64,000 nt of DNA. Origin: Candidatus Latescibacterota bacterium. GTDB taxonomy: Bacteria; Latescibacterota; MWCZ01. Below are positions 24,560 to 32,274 of the stretch, in pieces. The stretch's first letter is position 1, and each line of letters begins with the position of its first letter. Location: the NCBI GenBank assembly GCA_022706085.1, contig JAKJDF010000004.1:371083-435082 (forward strand). The letters are read 5' to 3'. The translations under genes were made by a program, and so were the position numbers. The notes under the pieces are model-generated. The model saw nothing but the letters and a program-made list of their open reading frames with translations. It did no database searches and had not been told where the DNA came from.

Positions 24560-25555
24560 CTATCCCAGTGAGGCGAGTATCTCTCTGATCTCTGTCGAGT
24601 GCCTTGAAAGCGCCGCAAGGAGCCGCTCTTCAGCCTGCGATGGTACGTACGGCGCGTCTTCCCCGCGCGCAAGGATGTCCGCCACCGTCCGACGCACGGA
24701 GGTCTCCATTGCGATTGCCGGGAACCAACCCGTGTCGTTGCGTATCCTTTCCAGGCTGTACACCCGGTGCCGAACGAAGCTGACCTGATCAGGTCGCACA
24801 GCAACCCAGGTATCACCGGCGATTGAAAGAGTCTTGAGGGGAACGCCGAGCGTTTCTGCGATAACCTCGTAATACCGCCTGGTCAGGCCGGCAGTCGCGC
24901 CGCACACGTTGTACACTTTCCCGAAACAGGCTGTCTTGCAGAGGATCGCGTTCACCGCGTTTCCCGCGTCGTCCACGTGGAGAGGTTGGAGCAGATGAAC
25001 ACCCTCGTCAATAAGGACAACCGGCACACCTTTCCGCACACGATCTACGAGTGAAGGATCTCTGCCCTGGATCGAACCACTGCCGAGTTTTCCACCGGGT
25101 CCCATTATGTGAGGAGGGCGTATCACGGTAACCTGGAGGTCTGGAGCGTGCAAGAGCACCTCCTCGCAGTCCACCTTCCCCTCGCTGTACGCCGTTCCGG
25201 CACGAACCGGTGCTTCTTCGGTAATCGGGAGAACCTGGAAGGAAGGTTTGTACACGAAATCCGTACTCACCATGATCAGGTGAGCAACTTTCCCGGCGAA
25301 CACATCTCGGTCTATGATCCCGTCCTCTCGCGTGTACGCTACGCAATCAACGACAGCATCCGGCCGGAAGGATTTGACGACGTGTTCCATCGCGGCTCGG
25401 TCGCGCCTGTCGGCGGGAGTGAACTGCACTCCCTCCGGTAGCAGGACTTGCCTGTTGCCCCGTGCGACCGCGTGAACTGCGTGTCCACGCGACGCAAGAA
25501 CCCTCGTTATGCCTGACCCCAGCAGGCCGGTAGCCCCTAGTACAACCACGCGCAT
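24560..25555 (-). CDS. NAD(P)-dependent extended SDR (epimerase/dehydratase-like)
   Basis: A 331-residue protein. ATG 25555 has GAGGGG upstream. The N-terminal Rossmann motif is GATGLLGSG (GxxGxxG). MVSTDFVYKPS supplies the Ser/Thr of the active site, and AYSEGKVDCEEVLL holds the YxxxK-like Tyr and Lys. Substrate-domain features include IRPPHIMGPGGKLG and PLHVDDAGNAV. Enzymes of this group act on NDP-sugars or, as isoflavone-reductase-like forms, on small metabolites. It is followed closely upstream by a universal stress protein gene on the same strand (11 bases), so they are probably co-transcribed. Confidence 0.82.
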   Translation of the reverse strand: MRVVVLGATGLLGSGITRVLASRGHAVHAVARGNRQVLLPEGVQFTPADRRDRAAMEHVVKSFRPDAVVDCVAYTREDGIIDRDVFAGKVAHLIMVSTDFVYKPSFQVLPITEEAPVRAGTAYSEGKVDCEEVLLHAPDLQVTVIRPPHIMGPGGKLGSGSIQGRDPSLVDRVRKGVPVVLIDEGVHLLQPLHVDDAGNAVNAILCKTACFGKVYNVCGATAGLTRRYYEVIAETLGVPLKTLSIAGDTWVAVRPDQVSFVRHRVYSLERIRNDTGWFPAIAMETSVRRTVADILARGEDAPYVPSQAEERLLAALSRHSTEIREILASLG

Positions 25556-25566
25556 GGCGTTACCCC

Positions 25567-26007
25567 TCAGGTACCCTGTTCGATGAACTCGTGCTCCGGG
25601 TGACGGATCGTCAAAACCGGGCAGGGGGCCTTTCTGATGACTTTCTCAGTGGTGCTTCCCAGCAACGCATGTTCAAGAGTACCACGATTGTGGGTGCCCA
25701 TGACTATAAGGTCGACTTCCCGTTCGCGCGCCAGGCGGAGGATTTCTTCGCAAGGCTTTCCCCGTACAAGCAACATCTCGACGTCCAGACCTTCCTTCTG
25801 AGACGGCGAGAGCACCCTCTGCAACGCTTTTTCCGCGTCTGTCACGGCCTCTTCGGCAAGCGAAATCGCCGAATATGCATACTCCAGAACGTGCAACACG
25901 ATCAGTCTGGCCCCGAACCTCCTCGCGAACTCGACTCCGTAGCGCAGCGCGTTTCCGGACAACGGGCTGAAATCAGTCGGATGGAGTATTACCTTCAGGT
26001 TCACCAT
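25567..26007 (-). CDS. uspA: Universal stress protein (UspA family)
   Basis: A 146-residue single-domain Usp. ATG 26007 follows GAGAGG. It starts VNLKVILHPTDFSPLSGNAL (the conserved ILxPTDFS opening). It ends with the ATP-binding signature GTHNRGTLEHALLGS, then TEKVIRKAPCPVLTIR, which fits G-x2-G-x9-G-(S/T). This makes it the ATP-binding MJ0577-like type. Usp proteins support survival under starvation or stress; the specific role is unknown. It shares a 300-base divergent promoter region with the propeller protein gene. Confidence 0.92.
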   Translation of the reverse strand: MVNLKVILHPTDFSPLSGNALRYGVEFARRFGARLIVLHVLEYAYSAISLAEEAVTDAEKALQRVLSPSQKEGLDVEMLLVRGKPCEEILRLAREREVDLIVMGTHNRGTLEHALLGSTTEKVIRKAPCPVLTIRHPEHEFIEQGT

Positions 26008-26309
26008 GGCACGCCTCTCTTCCCGTTGACTAACGCAGTACACACCACACTGTGCACGAAAAGGTGCTTTGTCGCAGGACAGTCGATGACTCAAACCCTG
26101 TTCACCAGTGTGGCGATTCGTACACCGAAATATCGGTTCGCGGCGGCCCCCGTCAATCTCTCCCCCTGCCCGCCAGTTTTGACGAAGGAAGAAAAATCCG
26201 TATTCTATCATTCGTCCATTTTGTTCCGTTCTGATGCAAGTGGGACGGGTTCTCAGTCCTCTTCTTTTCGCCTTTCGCCGCATCGGTCAACCCCAGAAAA
26301 GGGAAAGCA
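26008..26309. other. Divergent intergenic region between the usp and oligogalacturonate-lyase-like genes
   Basis: About 300 bases without a gene on either strand. It contains the plus-strand promoter candidate at 26179-26206. On the minus strand TTGACG complements (26147-26152) can be drawn as a weak -35 for uspA. No further structured element stands out. Confidence 0.5.
26179..26206 (+). promoter_or_regulatory. Putative sigma70-type promoter
   Basis: TTGACG (26179-26184), a 16-base spacer and TATTCT (26201-26206), then a leader of about 95 bases to the ATG at 26310. Five of six -35 positions match consensus. Confidence 0.5.
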
Positions 26310-27422
26310 ATGGAGATCGATTCTCGATTGATAGGCGTCTACCGTTCCGTAGGTGGCGCAATCCAGGCAGCAAGCGCATACAGTATGGAACGAATTCCGC
26401 GAACAGACCCCCTGACAGGCGTTCGAATACTGCAACTGACGTCCTATCCCGTCCTCAGCCACACCCTTTATTACCATTGCCCTTCCATAACGCCAGACTC
26501 GAAGACACTTGTCTTCATGACGTACAATCGAGCGGGAAGATTCTCCACGCCTGATGCGTGGAGAGTGAATCTCGATGGCACGGAAATCCGTCCGGTAACG
26601 AATCGGGAGGGTCTTGCGGGATTTGTGATCTCACCGGACGGGAAAACGGTCTATTGCCAACAAGGAGGGACTCTCCTTGCCGCTCCGATGGAGAACTCCC
26701 CGACCGGCAGCATTGCGCATGAAGTTGCCCGCATACCCGACGTGGTTATCGGCGCTACTCTCCTGGGAAGCATTACGGCCGACGGAAAATGGTACATATC
26801 GACCGCGTTCCTCACGGACGGGAGTACCGCTCTCGTTCGGTACGCCACAGACGGAAGCGAAGCACGGGTTCTCAAAGTTGCGGAGTATCTGGTTCACGTA
26901 CAGGTGGATCAGTCCGACGCGGGACGCATCCTTTACGTCGCGCCTCCGGACGAAAAAGGGCGCTCGATGTGGGTTACCGATTGCGATGGGGGAAACCCGC
27001 GCACGTTGAACCTGCGCCATAGCACGGGCCACTTCGTCTGGTTCGGGAAAACGGGGCGCCTGCTTTCCACCGTCAACGATCCGTTCGGCTCCATCGTTTC
27101 GATTGCCGAGGGCGAGGACGAGCCGCGATTGATTGCAAAGGGAGGGCATTTCTGGCACGCGGCAGGTTCGCAGGACGGCAAATGGGTGGTTTCGGATACA
27201 AACTGGCCGGATATCGGGCTGATCCTGATAAACACGGAAACCGGGCTCTGGGCGCCGATGTGCAGAGCCGAGGCGTCAGAGGGACATCCTCAGTGGACAC
27301 ACCCGCACCCCATGTTCACGCCTGACGGGCGGCATGTTGTGTTCAATTCGGACCGCACGGGAATCGGTCAGATTTACACTGTCGAGATTCCAGAAAGTCT
27401 GCGGCAGCAGCTATCGGGTTGA
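26310..27422 (+). CDS. Oligogalacturonate-lyase-like (PL22-type) beta-propeller protein
   Basis: A 370-residue protein; AAGGGAAAG precedes ATG 26310. Repeated PD40-type blades are visible (SITPDSKTLVFMTYNR, GFVISPDGKTVYC, GSITADGKWYIS, MFTPDGRHVVFNSDR). The PL22 metal site is recognisable as GHFWHA (His280/283) plus Gln328-x-x-His331-x-His333 in PQWTHPHP. That spacing is identical to the Mn-binding Gln350/His353/His355 of Yersinia oligogalacturonate lyase. PL22 enzymes split unsaturated or saturated digalacturonates from pectin inside the cell, and the absence of a signal peptide fits. No other pectin enzymes are nearby, so the substrate may be another uronide. Confidence 0.75.
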   Translation: MEIDSRLIGVYRSVGGAIQAASAYSMERIPRTDPLTGVRILQLTSYPVLSHTLYYHCPSITPDSKTLVFMTYNRAGRFSTPDAWRVNLDGTEIRPVTNREGLAGFVISPDGKTVYCQQGGTLLAAPMENSPTGSIAHEVARIPDVVIGATLLGSITADGKWYISTAFLTDGSTALVRYATDGSEARVLKVAEYLVHVQVDQSDAGRILYVAPPDEKGRSMWVTDCDGGNPRTLNLRHSTGHFVWFGKTGRLLSTVNDPFGSIVSIAEGEDEPRLIAKGGHFWHAAGSQDGKWVVSDTNWPDIGLILINTETGLWAPMCRAEASEGHPQWTHPHPMFTPDGRHVVFNSDRTGIGQIYTVEIPESLRQQLSG

Positions 27423-27556
27423 CAAGACAGGGCGACCGGCACTGCTCGGGTCCCACGCGAGCGTTTCGCCGTACGCACCCGGCAGTGACAAACGGAGACA
27501 CGAAGCTGACACGCCTTATCTCCCTGCGGGAAGCTTTGGGGAAGGAGTCTTCCCGA

Positions 27557-28351
27557 ATGTCGCTGAGGTTCTGGCCATTCCCGTCGGCGGGGGCGTTCTG
27601 GTTAGGCGCGTGGGTGGTTTCTGCCCTGTTGCTGAGCTCGACCGCACAGGCTCCCGAGCAAACGCCGGAGGCCAATCCGGCATGCACCCGCCCCGGAGTT
27701 TCTCCGGACAGTTCTGCAGCCGCCGAGACTGTTCTTCAGAAACATGCGCGTTCCCTGGGGCGTTTCAACCCGTCGTTTTTCCAGACCGTCGACGAACGCG
27801 ACAGTGTGTTTTCGGTAACCGCAAAATCTAGACCGGTCAAGGGAATTCACGGTGAAGTGCTTGCACGGGTTTCACCGAGGTTCTACCGCCGGCTCTGCGT
27901 TGAGGGAAGCGGCCGACTGCTGGATGGCCGCGTTATCACTTTTTCCCGTCGGCAGGGCGGAGAACCGCGTTTTCGGGTCACCAGTTCACAATACGGCATC
28001 ACGTGCAGGGCTACTCCCTTGGTTCCGTACCGATCCGTCGCCGTCGACCGGAGACAGGTCAGACTCGGGTCCGTTCTGTACATACCCGCCGCTGAGGGAC
28101 TTGTTCTGCCCGACGGGACTGTTCACGACGGGGTCTTCTTCGCCGACGACGTTGGTGGCGCAGTCCGCGGCCGAAAAATAGACTTGTTCGTCGGATTCAG
28201 CAGTCATACAGAAAACCCTTTCACCGCTTCGCAACGAATTGTTCACGCTCGCCCGGTCGAAGTGTTTCTGATTCCTCCTGAACTCGCCGAACGCTACTCC
28301 CGGGCGCACCGCCTTCAGCCTGATAGAGAACCCGCCTTAGCACCGGATTGA
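27557..28351 (+). CDS. 3D-domain protein (MltA/YabE-like beta-barrel), exported
   Basis: A 264-residue protein. ATG 27557 was chosen because GGAAGGAG precedes it and a signal peptide follows (MSLRFWPFPSAGAFW, then a hydrophobic run to VVSALLLSSTAQA). The C-terminal 3D domain is seen as YGITCRATPLVPYRSVAVDR, GSVLYIPAAEG, DGTVHDGVFFADDVGGAV and GRKIDLFVG, which provide the three conserved aspartates. The 3D domain occurs in lytic transglycosylases (MltA) and Firmicute Rpf-like proteins and suggests peptidoglycan cleavage in the periplasm. The catalytic Asp set appears present. An upstream region between 27419 and 27557 gives a longer reading but without ribosome site support. Confidence 0.75.
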   Translation: MSLRFWPFPSAGAFWLGAWVVSALLLSSTAQAPEQTPEANPACTRPGVSPDSSAAAETVLQKHARSLGRFNPSFFQTVDERDSVFSVTAKSRPVKGIHGEVLARVSPRFYRRLCVEGSGRLLDGRVITFSRRQGGEPRFRVTSSQYGITCRATPLVPYRSVAVDRRQVRLGSVLYIPAAEGLVLPDGTVHDGVFFADDVGGAVRGRKIDLFVGFSSHTENPFTASQRIVHARPVEVFLIPPELAERYSRAHRLQPDREPALAPD

Positions 28352-28693
28352 GCAAACCACATTCCCCTTCAGCGAAGCAATCGCAACAATGCTCGCATGC
28401 CTGTCACCCCCGACAATCCGTGCCTGAAGGCGCGGACGCCGGGGTGGAAGCGATGCTTCCTCCGGCAACCCGCCGATTTCCTCCGCGCCGGGAACCGGAG
28501 TTCGGTGCCCGGACTTCTCGCGGCCGCGGGTTGGCGAGGTTTCCCCGGGCATAACCGGTGAGTTCGGGACGCTGCGAGGGGTTTATGACTCCCGTCGGAC
28601 GAACTATCTTCGGTAGAGGAAGCGTCGAACCTGATGTGCCCTGAGGTGTGCCCGAGATTTCCGTTTCTTACGTTTCGATAGTGGTCGCTGGCA
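28352..28693. other. Gap without a recognisable gene
   Basis: 342 bases. The only structure seen is a perfect short hairpin GGAAGC-GAT-GCTTCC at 28446-28460 in a G+C-rich stretch. No T-run follows, so it is not a convincing terminator. No tRNA-like cloverleaf with a TTCRA loop was found. It may be the leader of the lipoprotein gene at 28694. Confidence 0.4.
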
Positions 28694-29311
28694 ATGACAG
28701 CAGCATCCCGCGCGCGAGACACCGCATTAATCAATGGAATCCTGGGCATCGGCCGACGTTGGTGCGTCGTCGCCGTCCTCGGAGCCATGTGCGGATGCAA
28801 CCCGTTTCAAACGGGCGAACCGGAATCTCCGACCGGGGCTCTGATTCAATACCCGTCACCCTCGACGACTGACAACGTCCTCGCAATCCTGTCACTCTCC
28901 GTGTGCGCAAAAGACAGCCGCGCATTCCTCGACCGGTTGACTGCGGATTTCCGTTTCCTGCCAGATCCCGTTCAGATACAAGGTCCCGATTTCAGAACGT
29001 TTCCGGTTGAATGGGGCACCGTTCAGGAAGAGATGGCGTTGGCGGTTCTTTTCAGTAACAGCGACAGCGTCACTGTCGATTGGAGTTCCGTCTTCACGCA
29101 GCATCGTGTGGAAGGAGCTTCAGTGGGCGCGACGTACCGCGTCAATGTGTTCTCCCGCACGTCTCTCACCGCATCCTACACGGGTCGAGTCGAGATCGTG
29201 ATGACACAGGTAGCAGGTTCGTGGGCGGTGCGGGAATGGCGGGATTATGTCGTGTCCGGTGAGTCCAATACCTGGGGGCTGTTACGAGCCCGATTGCTCG
29301 GTTCGGGATAG
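28694..29311 (+). CDS. Predicted lipoprotein of unknown function
   Basis: A 205-residue protein. The N-terminal segment WCVVAVLGAMCGC, followed by NPFQTGEPESP, looks like a signal peptide with a lipobox-type Cys (second Cys, after MCG). The rest is a soluble domain with many beta-strand-like segments (TYRVNVFSRTSLTASYTGRVEIVM, GSWAVREWRDYVV), possibly an NTF2/SnoaL-like or similar alpha-beta fold. I do not recognise the family. It is followed after 21 bases by a second lipoprotein with the same gross plan (an N-terminal Cys, then a DSV/DNV-L-x-L opening and an RxW-D end). The two may be paralogues from a tandem duplication. The start ATG 28694 lacks a clear ribosome site, so the start is uncertain. 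Confidence 0.6.
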   Translation: MTAASRARDTALINGILGIGRRWCVVAVLGAMCGCNPFQTGEPESPTGALIQYPSPSTTDNVLAILSLSVCAKDSRAFLDRLTADFRFLPDPVQIQGPDFRTFPVEWGTVQEEMALAVLFSNSDSVTVDWSSVFTQHRVEGASVGATYRVNVFSRTSLTASYTGRVEIVMTQVAGSWAVREWRDYVVSGESNTWGLLRARLLGSG

Positions 29312-29332
29312 AGTTGGACTGAGGAGCAACCG

Positions 29333-30001
29333 GTGTCCAGAGGAATCCTCTTTCTCAGCGGGCTCTGCGTGAGCATTTTCGCCGGGTGCGATCTTCTGAA
29401 CCAGACGGCTGTCATTGACGATACCATTGCCACCGGAGGAGTCAGTCGGCCCGTTACACTGTCTCGCCCCGACAGCGTCCTGAAGATGCTGACGTACATC
29501 TTCGATCGCCACACGCCGGAATCTGTGCAGGAGTATGCTGATCTCCTGTTTGCCGGGTACGTCTACCGCTATGACGATCCGACTGACAAAAACGATCTCG
29601 AACTTGACAGGGCGAGCGAAATACAGGTCTACCGAAACCTTTTCCGAAGCTTTGACTACATATCTGCGCATTTCGCAATCGAAAACCGCTGGATCGAGTA
29701 CGGAGCGGACATGCCATACCCACCGGGAACTGCGCTTTACCAGATCTCCAGCGCGCACGCAACAGAGAACTGGGTCGTGTTGCGCGTTCTTGGGGACCTG
29801 ATTTTCACGAACACCGATAACAACGCAATTCAGACGGGCTACCAGGTTCGTCAGCGATTCGACATCGCGTTCAGGCTCGATACTGCAAAGAGCGATTCCA
29901 CGTGGCAAATCGCATCGTGGTCAGACCGCGAGTCCCTCCTCAATGCCAAGATAGCGGTACGTCACACCGAAAACGCCCGCATTCTGAGCCCTCGAGAGTA
30001 A
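29333..30001 (+). CDS. Predicted lipoprotein, possible paralogue of the preceding one
   Basis: A 222-residue protein starting at GTG 29333 after GAGGAG. The signal peptide is short (ILFLSGLCVSIFAGC) and the lipobox is FAGC, so the mature protein starts CDLLNQT. Its body resembles the neighbour: SRPDSVLKMLTYIFDRH is similar to STTDNVLAILSLSV, and QIASWSDRESL near the end is similar to AVREWRDYVV. A VYRYDDPTDKND stretch and paired aromatic residues suggest a small ligand-binding or NTF2-like fold. Function is unknown; it is probably anchored in the inner or outer membrane through LolDE. Confidence 0.65.
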   Translation: MSRGILFLSGLCVSIFAGCDLLNQTAVIDDTIATGGVSRPVTLSRPDSVLKMLTYIFDRHTPESVQEYADLLFAGYVYRYDDPTDKNDLELDRASEIQVYRNLFRSFDYISAHFAIENRWIEYGADMPYPPGTALYQISSAHATENWVVLRVLGDLIFTNTDNNAIQTGYQVRQRFDIAFRLDTAKSDSTWQIASWSDRESLLNAKIAVRHTENARILSPRE

Positions 30002-30093
30002 TCGGGTTGCCGGCGTACGCGCCGGGTGAGTATCTTCTAATCGGGCGCGGGGGCGTTTTTTCTTATTTTTCGCGGTGAGAAGGTGATCCGGTT

Positions 30094-30819
30094 ATGACCG
30101 GTCGGCTTTACCTTGTGGGAACACCGATCGGAAACCTCGGGGACGTGAGTGACCGGGTTCGTGCGGTTCTTGCGAGCGTTTCGCTTGTCGCGGCGGAAGA
30201 CACGCGGCGAACGCGTGTTTTGTTGAAGGAACTGGGGGTTTCATGCTGTCTCACGAGCTATCACGACCACAACGAACGAACCAGATTCCCGGAGCTCCTT
30301 TCTGCGCTGGAAGAAGGAAAGGATGTTGCCGTGGTCAGCGATGCGGGAATGCCTGTTATCGCGGACCCGGGATGGCATATAATTCAGGCGGCGATTCAAC
30401 GGGGAATTCAAATCATTCCAATACCCGGACCAACAGCATTCGTTCTCGCACTGGTGGTTTCCGGTCTTCCCGTACACCGTTTCACGTTTGAAGGGTACCT
30501 TCCCAAGAAGTCGGGCGCGCGCCGCCGAAAACTTGAGGAGCTGGCGCGGGAACCGAGGACGATGATTTTTTATGAGACGCCGCATTCCGTCCGCAACACT
30601 CTTCGTGATGCCCTGGAAGTTCTCGGAGACAGAAAAGCGTCACTGTCGAGGGAATTGACCAAGAAATTCGAGGAAACGCGCCGGGGTACGCTATCAGCTC
30701 TTCTTTCATCTTGCGACGAAAAGGTGTTGCGCGGCGAGTTTGTACTGGTGGTGGCCGGCGCAGAGAGTGCTGGGACACCCACGTCCCGCGCGGAATTCGG
30801 ATCAGAACATGTTCAGTGA
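30094..30819 (+). CDS. rsmI: 16S rRNA (cytidine1402-2'-O)-methyltransferase
   Basis: A 241-residue SAM-dependent enzyme that 2'-O-methylates C1402 of 16S rRNA. Landmarks of the tetrapyrrole-methylase fold are LYLVGTPIGNLGDVSDR (N-terminal), AAEDTRRTRVLL, HDHNERTRFPELL, VAVVSDAGMPVIADPG, IPIPGPTAF and FEGYLPKKSGARRRKL. Length and motif order fit RsmI. ATG 30094 is preceded by GAGAAGG. It overlaps the next gene by about 10 bases, indicating translational coupling to a CDP-alcohol transferase. Confidence 0.95.
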   Translation: MTGRLYLVGTPIGNLGDVSDRVRAVLASVSLVAAEDTRRTRVLLKELGVSCCLTSYHDHNERTRFPELLSALEEGKDVAVVSDAGMPVIADPGWHIIQAAIQRGIQIIPIPGPTAFVLALVVSGLPVHRFTFEGYLPKKSGARRRKLEELAREPRTMIFYETPHSVRNTLRDALEVLGDRKASLSRELTKKFEETRRGTLSALLSSCDEKVLRGEFVLVVAGAESAGTPTSRAEFGSEHVQ

Positions 30820-31435
30820 CCTGAAACTCGGGTTTCAAGTTTTCGTCGACCCCCTCGTGAACCATTTTATTCGTCGGGGGTACCACCCCGATACCTTCAC
30901 GGTCATGGGCCTCGTGTTCAACACGATCGCGGCGGGGTTCTACGCCTTCGGGATGTTCTTCGAAGGCGCTCTCGTGATGCTGTTCGGAAGCTCCACGGAC
31001 ATGATTGACGGGCAGATTGCCCGCAAAACCGGCGGGGTATCCGACGGTGGAGCGCTGCTCGATTCAGTCCTCGACAGATACAGCGAAGCCGTGGTCCTCG
31101 TCGCGTTGTCGTTCCATTACGCACGAATCGGCTGGATGGTAACCTCGGTGCTGAGCGCGGCGGCGCTGACCGGTTCTCTTCTCGTCAGCTACGTTCGGGC
31201 GCGAGCTGAGGGGTTGAACTATGAATGCAAAGTCGGTCTGATGCAGAGACCGGAACGTGTGATTTTTCTTGCCGCCGCATCGATCTTTGGCGTGTTTCTC
31301 AATACTCCCTATCAGCACGTTGCCGTAGCAGTATGGGTGATGGCGATTCTCACCAACCTCACTACATGCGAACGCATCGTACACGTGCGAAGGGCCGCAA
31401 AACAGCGGGAAATGGCCCTTCACCAACAACGTTGA
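30809..31435 (+). CDS. CDP-alcohol phosphatidyltransferase family protein
   Basis: A 208-residue membrane enzyme. ATG 30809 lies inside the rsmI end; upstream residues in that frame belong to the overlap. The catalytic motif D-x2-D-G-x2-A-R-x8-G-x3-D-x3-D is complete: DMIDGQIARKT followed by GALLDSVLD. Several hydrophobic helices follow. It transfers a phosphatidyl group from CDP-diacylglycerol to an alcohol such as glycerol-3-phosphate or inositol phosphate, in the inner membrane. The RPERVIFLAAA stretch is typical of archaetidylinositol- or PgsA-like proteins. The substrate cannot be fixed. Confidence 0.9.
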   Translation: MFSDLKLGFQVFVDPLVNHFIRRGYHPDTFTVMGLVFNTIAAGFYAFGMFFEGALVMLFGSSTDMIDGQIARKTGGVSDGGALLDSVLDRYSEAVVLVALSFHYARIGWMVTSVLSAAALTGSLLVSYVRARAEGLNYECKVGLMQRPERVIFLAAASIFGVFLNTPYQHVAVAVWVMAILTNLTTCERIVHVRRAAKQREMALHQQR

Positions 31436-31505
31436 CCGCTGAGCGACACGCCCCGAAGGAAATTCTGAACTGGCACCCACCCAATCCCTTGGCTGCTGCA
31501 CACCG

Positions 31506-32264
31506 GTGGTACACGGCACCGCGGCGTTTTGCCGGCTCCATTACTCCGTTGGAAATGCAGCAGCTGCTCTCGGGTTTCGGGAAATCATGCCGCTCATACA
31601 GTCGGCACTCGCCGACGCGGGCGTGCTTGCACGGAATCCCGACGGAACCATGTCGAAGCTGCGGTTCGGTCCGCCACTTCCCGCCGGTTGCTCCAGCGTG
31701 CGGGAATATTGCGACGCAGAACTCGACTACGCTTCGGACGACGTATTGTCGCGAATCAATTCCCGCACATGTGACGGCCTGCAGTTTGTCCAGTGCGACC
31801 GGATTGACAGAAAAGCCGAACCTCTGGACAGGATCGCGTTCTACGCGGAATACTCGTTCGAGGTACCTCACTCGCTGCTTAGCGAGTGCGACTTGAAGGC
31901 TTTGCGCGAGCTGTTCGATGAGCAGAGAGAATGGCTCGCAGAAAGGGTTAGTCCCAAAGGGCACGTCCGGGAAAGCGATCTTAAGAAGGCTGTTACCAAC
32001 TGGCGGTGCGAAAGCGGGGGCAACGTCACAACCGTCCATCTTCGACTGACGATCGTGCATGAAGAGGGGCACACGGCCTCTCCGGCTCTCGTACTTCAGA
32101 AGCTGTTTGACCTGAACGAAGAGCAATCGGCTCTGGTTGCGATCACTAGGAGGGAGATGTTCGATCGCAACGGCGCTCCGTTGACAAGCACACCGTGGCC
32201 ACGGAGACGAAATCGGCTGCTGTACGAACGTTGCTGGGAACACCAGCGTTTCAACCATCAATGA
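31506..32264 (+). CDS. DUF2344 (radical-SAM-associated TIGR03936) protein
   Basis: A 252-residue protein. The segment CRLHYSVGNAAAALGFREIM and a later LRFGPPLPAGCSSVREYCDAEL match the DUF2344 family (YRVRFAKxGxARFLSHxDxMR...SFGPPLPxGxxSxxEYxDxEL). The family is commonly fused to or next to a radical-SAM protein (and RNase G) in rRNA or tRNA-related clusters. No radical-SAM gene is present here, so this is an orphan copy. The GTG 31506 start has no ribosome site; a CTG at 31470 after AAGGA is an alternative, so the true N-terminus is unsettled. Function is not established. Confidence 0.65.
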   Translation: MVHGTAAFCRLHYSVGNAAAALGFREIMPLIQSALADAGVLARNPDGTMSKLRFGPPLPAGCSSVREYCDAELDYASDDVLSRINSRTCDGLQFVQCDRIDRKAEPLDRIAFYAEYSFEVPHSLLSECDLKALRELFDEQREWLAERVSPKGHVRESDLKKAVTNWRCESGGNVTTVHLRLTIVHEEGHTASPALVLQKLFDLNEEQSALVAITRREMFDRNGAPLTSTPWPRRRNRLLYERCWEHQRFNHQ

Positions 32265-32274
32265 CTGAGATTGT

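Noticed and set aside
28352..28693. Possible tRNA or other structured RNA
   Set aside because: No acceptor stem, no TTCRA-type loop and no anticodon arm could be built; only a 6-bp hairpin was found.
30010..30025. CCGGCG-TACG-CGCCGG hairpin after the second lipoprotein
   Set aside because: No T-run follows directly, and the later TTTTTT at 30056 is not preceded by a stem, so a terminator was not called.
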